Source: an uncultured Prevotella sp. (GTDB lineage: Bacteria > Bacteroidota > Bacteroidia > Bacteroidales > Bacteroidaceae). From it: 25,492 nt of DNA. Positions 17,001-22,862 of this stretch are shown one piece after another; position 1 is the first letter of the stretch; each line of letters begins with the position of its first letter. The position numbers and the translations under genes were made by a program. The notes beneath the pieces were generated by a model that was not told where the DNA came from, ran no database searches, and was given only the letters and a program-made list of their open reading frames with translations. The stretch lies in NCBI GenBank assembly GCA_947303825.1, contig CAMYZK010000004.1, positions 1 to 25,492 of the forward strand. The letters are read 5' to 3'.

Positions 17001-19578
17001 AGCTAGGCTGTTTGAGTTCACCGAAGAGGCCCTGGAAAAACTGCGGTGGACGAGAGTCAACGCGTCTAGTCCCAGCAATGAGGCGAAGTGGCGCGAATAC
17101 ATGAATAACAACTGGAAGACAACGGAGAATAGTATCATTATGAAGAGCAGGGACTTGTCGAGCGCTGAGACGGGCAACGATGCTTTCGACATGGACTTGA
17201 ACCGAATGTTGAAGGATATTAGTGGTGTCACGGAGATTCCCATTAAGATTCGTGAGACGCAGGGGGTTCGCTACCATCTGAGCACCACCCTGCGGCCAGA
17301 CCGCTGCTACCTCCTGGTGCTGACGGGCACCGCCTTTGAGGTGGAGAACGGCCAGTGCTGGTGGGTGCAGATTACCGAGAGAAATGGTAGCAAAATGGTG
17401 ACGAACTACCAGAAGTGGAGACAGCACAAGTGCTTCTATTTCCGCACGAAGGCAACGGAGAGTGCGCCCGCCGTTCCGCTCGACCTGAAGCCCTACGTGG
17501 CCCTGGCCTATCCTTCGGGCGACGATATGTCGCTGTTCAATACCTCGGCCGACGAGGCTGTGGCCTACGATGGCGACCTGGCTTGTCCGACGATCGCCCT
17601 GAACCAGGACATCAGCGGTCAGGCCTACCAGGACGGCCACCTCTACTGGGAGTTCCGCAAGCGTGCTGTAGGCACCGAGACCTGGCAGGGCGCGAAGAAG
17701 TATGAGAACGAGTGGAGGAAATATGACGATGGCGCTTGCATCAACATGTGTCCGACGGGTAAGTTCAACGTATTGCCCATTGGTAAAACGGCAAAGAAAG
17801 ACATGGAGTACAACCTGCGCCTCACCTATCAATACAAGGTGGACATGAAGTGCAGCACGGGGCTGGAGCCTAATGCCACCAACGAGGAGCTGTGGGCATC
17901 CTACCGCAGGTTCCTGAAACGTTGGGGATTGGAAAAGAAATTCAACACGTACAAGGACGCGCAAGGCTACAGCAAATACGGTCTGGACGACAATTTTGAC
18001 TCACGGCAGTGTTTTAACATGGTGAGGCTCGTGCGGAGTTTCATCGACCAGAACAGCCTGGCTACGAAGAACTGGGACAAATGGGTGAATGGTGATGCGG
18101 CGAAACTAGAGGACTGTAAGAAGGACACCGTCATCTGCCTGATGGACCTCTACTTCCGAGGCACCGACAATAAGAGCTGGATGACACAGGGCTCGAAGAC
18201 ATCGGGCAGCAGCAGTGCGACATGGATAAGCAGTGAGCTGCTGCCTTACGAGAAACCGTTCGTGGGCGTCCGTCCCGAAGAGAACCCTGTCTACACGTAC
18301 GATGCAGTGTACAACACAGCCCGGACGAGTGGCTTTCCAAGCTATATGGACGCTAACGTATGCTTCTGGAACTCGATTGCTGGTACATTCAATCGCACCG
18401 ACGATCCCTACTTCTACTTTGCCTACTTGTCGAACTGGGTGTTCCCGGCCGGTCTGAAGCTGAGTGCTTACGACTTCGACGAGGTGGAGGTACGCCACGC
18501 TACAGAGACGCTGACCTTCAACTATAACGGTGTGGACGTGCAGGGCAGTGCGCTCATCAAGGGCATGAACGGCAAGGTGCTTGATCTCAGAGACAGGATG
18601 TACGCTACGTGGAACGACTGGTACAGTAACAACAGCAGCCAGCCGAAGTACCCGCTGCCGATGGGCGATGGAAAGATGTTCGAACTGACGCTGGCCAACC
18701 AGGACGGCAAGACATCGTCGCTGGTGGCGGCCTACGACACGAAGGCGACAGACTACCCGTATCCGCGGGTGATGAAGAACTATATCCAAGACTTCGCTGC
18801 ACCTTACTATGTGGCAGGCACGCTCGACAACAAGATGGCTCAGATAGCCAATACGCTCTATAACTACTATTACGACACTCGTTCTAAATACGGTGGTGGA
18901 AATATGCCGCATGAGTGCAATTTGGAGATTAACGATGCTGTCAAGCAATGGAGTGCCCTGCACCGTGGACAGTATCTGACGGTCGAGAGCCGTGGATTCA
19001 AGGTTAAGGTACCCTACTATCAGTTCCCGCTCATCTTCGGCGACTGCTTCGGACAGGGCACGACAGGCGACCCGGTGTTTGGTAACAAGAGCGTTGACCG
19101 CTATGCACGCAGCTTCGCCTTCAGTGTACGTGAGGGCAAGATTGATTCGGAGCGCTACAACACCAAGGCCTCAAACCTGATGTTCTGGCGTCTGGTGGGC
19201 GGCTTCCCCTGGGCTTACTACTCGGAGGCAAAGTACACAGGCAACTACCCGTTCCAGAAGGGCTACCGCTTTATTAACCACGACATATTCTCACCTTCCA
19301 ACTCGCTCAGAAAGTGTACGTCGATGAAGGTGCGGATCTACCGCGTGAACAGCTACGACATCAACACAGGCCGCTACACCTACAATGACGTAGGTGCGGC
19401 ACTTGACAGCGAATATCAGAACTGGTTTTCTGAGAAGGCATTAGATCCAATGAAGGACAGCGGCAGTAATGTGCGCGGCACAGCCTGGAACTGGGTGCAG
19501 CTGGTAGGCTCTCCGAAAGTGACGACGAACGATACCGTGGTTGAGGACAGCTTCGATAAAGAAGAGGAGAAGAAATAA
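11077..19578 (+). CDS. Giant secreted/surface protein (2833 residues)
   Basis: I chose ATG 11077 (MKKNTTYNKV) because it gives a normal signal peptide (SLRIWLTLLLLFNAV... to LLMA, then QEVTINV); ATG 11041 is in frame, overlaps the barrel gene and adds 12 residues. After the signal comes a beta domain (VQPVLPPQAGQYVDNPGKFF, later LPEGQYELFLTAYKW) that recalls the N-termini of large Bacteroidetes proteins annotated as TANFOR-domain; this is from memory and unverified. An Fn3-like region follows (about 215-345), then an acidic run at about 345-362, many beta-strand segments, a Gly/Ser/Lys linker at about 1021-1040, and a charged helical stretch at about 1556-1625. After that is a Gly-rich, amphipathic beta region (about 1730-1870). 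The C-terminal third is rich in Trp, Tyr and Asn. It ends Asp/Glu/Lys-rich, with no T9SS tail. No enzyme motif is seen. Its stop overlaps the next gene's ATG. A structural surface role is inferred. Confidence 0.85.
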   Translation: MKKNTTYNKVRPRSLRIWLTLLLLFNAVANSSLFTLHSSLLMAQEVTINVQPVQPVLPPQAGQYVDNPGKFFTIQLTNNTDEQQLLHIGLQIEQRFPDNVLMVQSRYGHIPRIPITLAPNQVKTLNPVEMKALFTHYNLEDIYIKDGTYKDYKRGIYGLLPEGQYELFLTAYKWDPSLVGPVTLSDPKDGSTMFNVCYTAQPPRFLTPIQNVIADDPLSMFAVTKVNRNSAMFTWTQPTLNCNATMVGFRYNARIVRLDGLSPDEAIERNPVVYERNRLTTPQLTIPEAYIRQMLGDKAESDIYALQVTATTTGHDVNSLNYTLIENEGKSTVYLFRLKDPSKETATEEEEESGEEEDPIGGYTLTLDREEANPYKNDSLYVFEQPMLTEPSFSKEELLGRKIYFGESINAEWRKAWFVGGRGQAQDTVKFEYTVQLFIGNPADTPKGIFAGKPVVEHKTKELKDTIRWDDFKEKTTNGEYMILRVTAKATNEKSIRMLPDSLNYIDFALTKHYEDDFACGTSTANVQNKELITQLPPKGTNLKINSWYLTLNDDCKLDSDEHTVSGTGWIAWNPMGTGTSMSCRVAVKFDNLKINTDNIVFDGKCQTYAKSSAKKDGYSAEQVVDSIFSQSGLDNIWGTLSLPEDVKNKVTKFAKDEAYDVAKAYKLGEYYGYLKTVQNKWENAKKGDILDLYFPIELPEQIASKLPKDFSVQIASMMFTPKSAVMNLIAMIALPNCDIIKDNDVLVFGCPRLCISPDRIFPEDGVLALLSNFKIQDPGSDFSLTFVAPSEPLNPAPNDGCYIRWENDEFGGLGLEIACNIPNTKRVVNGTVHDDLQALLDLRATIRGNESAGDFIAYGSMTPFQVNDLPDWTFSVGEEIIFDHNMSENGKGMPSLSTIEEWSHKTFNVKECGTHVEKDWNAWQGVYVKDVSIGFPKFAVLGSGDKGVTIGAKDMIIDGSGITCKAYAKDILDAQTGKCGGWKFSIDEANVQIVQNNFDNCQIKGGFGIPLFGKKANEDSGSSGTSGTSGKSGKSGSSGKSETDKVETDVLYSCEIRHLTEPKSKEEYYTYDKDGNKQKHERFTYGDQNRYAYIFQTEQVGDLYMNCFVADLTVLKDQTYFVVAAEEQEDGKMKTDVELRMAGDITIANPLSENKTLKSIAEKLPLKVSMPGIHFAKLRLSNFRYIERKNSLVYKYAKKKMDDAETAEANWEMTHTKLMTLAESKELELSKDKCYLDLGEWSLASVKKKLGPFSFELTDYDFGFDGKKLSLDISGKIGFCGDKVTAGAGIAITSNLDMPSDVTDIGSYKLSNGAVEFKSVTLDCDFASVLKLYGELHVVKDSTDAMGNKLSGYAGTVDCEIKGLFDVNCDGGYFTVTETDAVKLKEIKADAKEEGVEEYAGDNTYSYGYFMVSIKSGAGIRIDPLVINRIAGGFYFNCRPKWNESKLEFETPIAEYGAIGISLGMGFATSAGEDVLNANVDLNVIYKRNVDGKGGRLTTFLFKGDVKAVSGMIDAKLVLLYQNDDTDRFLSLDITVTAGLGEGKIGKWMKAANAELEAVQEQLNKFQENIDEKVKDFVPSANGSLEKALDDDGDHAKSTASQSTDNIEEEAKKKAEDAEKSKGMTVSLPFQLKITWKEKGVEKTPVRWHLYLGEPEKDKRCKIQLLDYKSKIVNVNIGADAYLCIGNELPGNGQLPAIPTEITEFLNPSGVDTGADMAKAQRSRNAACRNMMGTDVRGGLMVGASAWGFIDIDLGLFYGGLKAIAGFDMALVNYGDAAYCVNLKRPMGKDGWYATGQFYAYLAANFGLHIKLGKLIDRHINIVDAGIGGVFQAGLPSPTWIDGRARVKLALLGGLIDINKSFHFECGDYCEAFVGNALDGFSLFGDCTIAADSLEEGWKAENAIAVREGNKMMINTQASLNSQYRLVDPSTQKALAEQTGEDPEMLKLNAARTYIFDFDKNQNVVGWSKDGVKGARLFEFTEEALEKLRWTRVNASSPSNEAKWREYMNNNWKTTENSIIMKSRDLSSAETGNDAFDMDLNRMLKDISGVTEIPIKIRETQGVRYHLSTTLRPDRCYLLVLTGTAFEVENGQCWWVQITERNGSKMVTNYQKWRQHKCFYFRTKATESAPAVPLDLKPYVALAYPSGDDMSLFNTSADEAVAYDGDLACPTIALNQDISGQAYQDGHLYWEFRKRAVGTETWQGAKKYENEWRKYDDGACINMCPTGKFNVLPIGKTAKKDMEYNLRLTYQYKVDMKCSTGLEPNATNEELWASYRRFLKRWGLEKKFNTYKDAQGYSKYGLDDNFDSRQCFNMVRLVRSFIDQNSLATKNWDKWVNGDAAKLEDCKKDTVICLMDLYFRGTDNKSWMTQGSKTSGSSSATWISSELLPYEKPFVGVRPEENPVYTYDAVYNTARTSGFPSYMDANVCFWNSIAGTFNRTDDPYFYFAYLSNWVFPAGLKLSAYDFDEVEVRHATETLTFNYNGVDVQGSALIKGMNGKVLDLRDRMYATWNDWYSNNSSQPKYPLPMGDGKMFELTLANQDGKTSSLVAAYDTKATDYPYPRVMKNYIQDFAAPYYVAGTLDNKMAQIANTLYNYYYDTRSKYGGGNMPHECNLEINDAVKQWSALHRGQYLTVESRGFKVKVPYYQFPLIFGDCFGQGTTGDPVFGNKSVDRYARSFAFSVREGKIDSERYNTKASNLMFWRLVGGFPWAYYSEAKYTGNYPFQKGYRFINHDIFSPSNSLRKCTSMKVRIYRVNSYDINTGRYTYNDVGAALDSEYQNWFSEKALDPMKDSGSNVRGTAWNWVQLVGSPKVTTNDTVVEDSFDKEEEKK
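11168..11195 (+). repeat. Heptamer tract (CTTCACT)x4 inside the giant gene's signal-peptide region
   Basis: Four perfect units encode the SSLFTLHSSLL part of the signal peptide. Gain or loss of one unit shifts the frame. The complementary unit AGTGAAG recurs in the non-coding tract at 22766-22796. Confidence 0.85.
14137..14196 (+). repeat. Seven TCCGGA motifs at exact 9-nt spacing, encoding a Ser/Gly linker
   Basis: TCCGGA starts at 14137, 14146, 14155, 14164, 14173, 14182 and 14191, so the unit is three codons (SG plus S, T or K). It encodes a flexible linker of the giant protein at about residues 1021-1040. Copy-number change would keep the frame and only alter linker length. Confidence 0.9.
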
Positions 19579-21830
19579 TGAAAGATTTTCTAATAGATAT
19601 TCGAAAGATTTTGAGCGAAGCGACCCTAAGAACAACAATAGTTGTTGTAGCACTGCTCATGATGGGCAGTGCGGTCAAGGCGCAGACTGAAAGCGACACT
19701 ACGATGGTAACCGCTGGTGTGGACAGCACCGAGGTGGTGTATCGCGAACTGCTCACGTCGAAGATCCACCTGCTGGTACGACCATACGGCGACAAAGTGG
19801 TGCTGCGCTGGGTGCCCGAAGACTACGTGTCGTGGCTCTTCCTGGTAAGGGACGGCGTGAACGTGCTGAGACAGCAGCAGGGCAGCGTGAAGATCGACAC
19901 GCTGGCCTACGCCCTGAAACCCTGGACCGAGGAACAGTTCCGCTCAAAGTACCCCACCACCGACAATGACGCTATGGTGGCCATGGGCGTGCTATATGGC
20001 GAGGGCCGCATGCAGGAGAACCAGACCGAGGAGGAACCAGGCACTGCCGGTGCCAACATCGAGCTGAACGGAGAGCAGGATATCTCCTTCGGATTCGCCA
20101 TGCTGGTGGCCGAGTGGCGACGCGACCTGGCCGAGGCCATGGCCGTGGGACTCACCGACAACACGGCGAAGCGTGGCGAGACCTACGACTACTATATTCA
20201 GCCTACGGTGTGGGACAACGGTGGTAAGGTAATCTTCGAGCCGGGCGTGCGTGAGGGGGTTAGGAACGAGGCGTGGAAGCCGGGCAAGTACGAGCCGGTG
20301 ATTACCGATTCTCTCGTCAGTCCGCGACGTTCCATCCTCAGATGGGTGGACACCGAGCATAGCAGCTTCGAGATTGACCGCCGGACGAAAGGCGAAAAAG
20401 AATGGCAGCGCGTGAACGCGCGCCCCTATCTGACGATGGTCGAGACCGACGTGAAGGGCCTGTCGCTGATGAGCGACTCGGTAGACCACAACGGACTGTG
20501 GGAGTACCGCGTGATGGGCCACGACCCCTTCGGCGAGCTCACCGACCCGTCGCCCATCCATGTGGTGAACTACTACGATATCGAACCGCCCCTGCCACCG
20601 CAGCTGAAGTATATCGTCATGGATCACCCCGAGAAAGAACTGAACAAGAAGGTGCTGGCACACATCGTTTGGCAGAACCCCGACCCAGAGAACCAATTCG
20701 ACGATGTGACCGGCTATGTCATCAAATACTACAACGAGAACGTCAGCGGCCCGCAGTGGCAGGTCATCACCGACGAGCTCATACCCGTCACCGACACCGT
20801 CTATACTATCGACGTGACACGACTGAAGACGGGCATGATCTGCGTGGCGGCCTACGACCAGTCGGGCAACGAGGCCATGTCACTGCCGCAGCTCATCCGC
20901 ATTACCGACTACAAGGCTCCAGAACCGCCCGACTCGCTCCATGCCGAAGTAATGAAAGACGGCTACGTCATCCTGACCTGGCAGCCCAACCCCATTGACG
21001 ACGACATTGCAGGCTACGACCTGGCCTTTGCCAACGACGAGAGCCACGAGTTCCTGAAGCTCAACGACCTGAGCATCCTGGAGCGTGGCTATGTGGACTC
21101 GCTGTCACTTGACGTCAACCAGAAGTATGTTTATTATAAGGTACGCGCGAACGACTATTCGGGCAACGTCGGCGCATGGAGTGACTCCATACGCGTAACA
21201 CGTCCCCACATCACACCGCCGTCGGAGCCACACCTCGCCGCATCGACCCACGACGACATAAAAGGCATGCACATGGAATGGGTGGTGGGCACCGATGCCG
21301 ACATGACCTACCACATGCTCTACCGCCGACTGGGCGAAGAGGGCGAATACGAGGTCATCGGACGCTACGATGCCGACTCCATCATGAAGAAGGGTACTTA
21401 CAACATTGTCGTCGACGACAACCCACCCTACGACCGCCAACAGCGCTACTACTACTATATGGAGTCGTTCAACTCGTCGCCCTACACGTCGAACAGCTTG
21501 GCGGTGAGCTGGCTGCACCGTGGACCGAAGGTCTACGAGGTAAAGATCGACCTGGCCGGCGACTACATGAAGAAGAGCGACCAGGTGAAACTGGCGTGGA
21601 GCGTGGACAAGTTGCCCTTCGATGCACCCTATTACTACTGCGTCTACCGCAAGCGGGCCAATGAGAACGGCTTCGTCTACCAGATGAGCGTGCAGCCTGA
21701 AGACATGACCTATCTCGACGGCCAGCTGAAGGACGGCGAAGAGGCAGAGTACTACCTGATGATACAATGGAAAGACGGTCGGCAGAGTACGCCGTCGAAC
21801 ACAGTTAAGGTGAAAAAAGTGAAGGATTGA
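19578..21830 (+). CDS. Secreted multi-domain fibronectin type III protein
   Basis: A 750-residue exported protein. Its ATG shares the A of the giant gene's stop (TAATG), so translation is probably coupled. The signal peptide is long-headed (MKDFLIDIRKILSEATLRTT, then a hydrophobic core ending GSAVKA before QTES); residues 9-16 come from a repeat also found in the intergenic element at 4148-4170. Residues about 50-330 carry WVPEDYVSWLFLVRDG and WVDTEHSSFEIDRRT-like beta segments. Three or four Fn3-like domains follow at about 335-450, 450-545, 545-650 and 650-750, each with a 'PP....L' opening, a core Trp (HIVWQNPDP, ILTWQPNPIDDDIAGYDL, MEWVVGTDADMTYHMLYRR, KLAWSVDKLPFDAPYYYCVYR) and a terminal Y.V.A-type strand. 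No catalytic motif, anchor or T9SS tail is seen. Coupling implies a stoichiometric or direct partnership with the giant. Confidence 0.8.
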   Translation: MKDFLIDIRKILSEATLRTTIVVVALLMMGSAVKAQTESDTTMVTAGVDSTEVVYRELLTSKIHLLVRPYGDKVVLRWVPEDYVSWLFLVRDGVNVLRQQQGSVKIDTLAYALKPWTEEQFRSKYPTTDNDAMVAMGVLYGEGRMQENQTEEEPGTAGANIELNGEQDISFGFAMLVAEWRRDLAEAMAVGLTDNTAKRGETYDYYIQPTVWDNGGKVIFEPGVREGVRNEAWKPGKYEPVITDSLVSPRRSILRWVDTEHSSFEIDRRTKGEKEWQRVNARPYLTMVETDVKGLSLMSDSVDHNGLWEYRVMGHDPFGELTDPSPIHVVNYYDIEPPLPPQLKYIVMDHPEKELNKKVLAHIVWQNPDPENQFDDVTGYVIKYYNENVSGPQWQVITDELIPVTDTVYTIDVTRLKTGMICVAAYDQSGNEAMSLPQLIRITDYKAPEPPDSLHAEVMKDGYVILTWQPNPIDDDIAGYDLAFANDESHEFLKLNDLSILERGYVDSLSLDVNQKYVYYKVRANDYSGNVGAWSDSIRVTRPHITPPSEPHLAASTHDDIKGMHMEWVVGTDADMTYHMLYRRLGEEGEYEVIGRYDADSIMKKGTYNIVVDDNPPYDRQQRYYYYMESFNSSPYTSNSLAVSWLHRGPKVYEVKIDLAGDYMKKSDQVKLAWSVDKLPFDAPYYYCVYRKRANENGFVYQMSVQPEDMTYLDGQLKDGEEAEYYLMIQWKDGRQSTPSNTVKVKKVKD

Positions 21831-22004
21831 AGATTTGTGATTAATTAGTGGGAATTTGTTTTAAAAGAAAAAGTACGGCACAACAAAAATCTGATTAATC
21901 TGTTTAATCTGTGGTAGAAAAGATCTTCAGAAAAAACTGAAAACTGGAAGAATTTATCATTCGTGTAATTCGTGGTTAAAATAGAATCTGTGTAATTGAG
22001 AAAT
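21831..22004. repeat. Intergenic region of paired degenerate repeats
   Basis: About 170 bp without a gene. It contains TTAATCTG/TTTAATCTGTGG-type words around 21893-21913 and ATTCGTGTAATTCGTGGTTAAAAT around 21959-21981, which look like diverged copies of a short repeat common between Bacteroidales genes. I find no full TAnnTTTG promoter and no terminator hairpin, so the downstream lipoprotein genes may still be co-transcribed. Confidence 0.4.
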
Positions 22005-22766
22005 ATGAAGTTCTTCATTTATTTATCATTTAGCGTAGCGCTGCTACTCACTTCCTGCGGCGACTACTACGAGTTCGACACCTCCGAACCGGTGCCTGTA
22101 CGTGAGATGACACTACCAAGGAGAGTGGTCAACCTCGTGGTGGGAGACAGCTACCTCATTCCCGTCACCTTCTCACCGGCCCAGGTCACCACCGAGGCCG
22201 TGTGGTGGATACCTGCCGACGAAACCATCGCCCGCTTCCAGAACGACTCGGTGGTGGGCGTGAGCGAGGGACAGACAGTGGCCTACGTCACCAGCGTCAG
22301 CGACCGTCTGATGGACTCCTGCCTGGTAAACGTGCTCCCCGAGATGTACGTCAACCCCAAGGGCTACATCCACGACATGGTGTTCTATGCCGCTGTCAAC
22401 ATTCACGGACATGTCTACACGAAAGACGACGAGAATAAATACATCATCTGTGCCTACTGCGACAACGAGCTGCGCGGCATCGGCAAGATGCGCCAATGGA
22501 AGGGACAGGACTATATGGAGCTGCGCGTGTGGAGCCCATTCTACTATGGAGAGCTCATTGACCTGCGCTGCTACTACCGTGGACAGGCCAAGGTGGAGCT
22601 CTTCCCCCACCCTATCACCTTCGACAGCGAGAGCCACGGCACACTCTCCAACCTCTATCCCCTGGTGCTTGACGATACAGCCGAAGAGTACAACTTCGGT
22701 CTCCATTTCGGCAACGATGGAACATACGGAGAGGGGAACGAGCAGGAGGTAATGCCTGGGGAGTAA
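22005..22766 (+). CDS. Lipoprotein with Ig-like (BIG2) domain and divergent ECRG module
   Basis: I chose ATG 22005; an in-frame TTG at 21996 is a weaker alternative. The 253-residue product has a lipoprotein signal (MKFFIYLSFSVALLLTSC, Cys18). Residues about 38-110 form a BIG2-like domain (VVNLVVGDSYLIPVTFSPAQ, then AVWWIPADETIARF). The C-terminal part (IICAYCDNELRGIGKMR, then YMELRVWSPFYYGELIDLRC, ending SHGTLSNLYPLVL) follows the same pattern as the ECRG modules of the 4388 and 6212 genes, with the Cys replaced by Leu (NELRG at 154-158). The module therefore ties this anchored protein to the two secreted ones. An acidic/aromatic stretch follows the lipid Cys (GDYYEFDTSE), compatible with surface exposure. 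I infer an outer-membrane-anchored component of the same assembly. Confidence 0.8.
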   Translation: MKFFIYLSFSVALLLTSCGDYYEFDTSEPVPVREMTLPRRVVNLVVGDSYLIPVTFSPAQVTTEAVWWIPADETIARFQNDSVVGVSEGQTVAYVTSVSDRLMDSCLVNVLPEMYVNPKGYIHDMVFYAAVNIHGHVYTKDDENKYIICAYCDNELRGIGKMRQWKGQDYMELRVWSPFYYGELIDLRCYYRGQAKVELFPHPITFDSESHGTLSNLYPLVLDDTAEEYNFGLHFGNDGTYGEGNEQEVMPGE

Positions 22767-22860
22767 GAGTGAAGAGTTGAGAGTGAAGAGTTGAGAGACA
22801 TTTCATCTGTAGTCCCGAAGGGACGACGTAACACAGGCAGGGGTAAAACCCCTATGTTAA
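22766..22860 (+). repeat. Heptamer repeat plus REP-like compound hairpin upstream of the last gene
   Basis: A doubled 14-mer (AGTGAAG AGTTGAG) is followed by two hairpins: GTCCC-GAA-GGGAC (22812-22824) and AGGGGT-AAA-ACCCCT (22839-22853), the second enclosed by TAACA (22829-22833) and TGTTA (22855-22859). The outer stem ends 3 bp before ATG 22863. The layout matches REP-like sequences seen between genes in Bacteroidales and could affect mRNA stability or ribosome access. Confidence 0.7.
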
Positions 22861-22862
22861 GA

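Noticed and set aside
16759..17964. 401-codon antisense ORF inside the giant gene
   Set aside because: Low-complexity Val/Leu/Arg/His composition typical of the antisense shadow of a GC-rich gene; no signal or domain, and the plus strand is one continuous frame of 2800+ codons.
18106..18963. 285-codon antisense ORF inside the giant gene
   Set aside because: Same shadow character as above, with no start context or recognisable family.
11077..19578. SprB-type gliding adhesin
   Set aside because: No T9SS type B C-terminal tail and no PorP/SprF-type neighbour that I can recognise; the internal organisation is not a long array of identical repeats.
21996..22004. TTG start for the ECRG lipoprotein
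   Set aside because: ATG 22005 gives a compact lipoprotein signal; the extra three residues add nothing recognisable.
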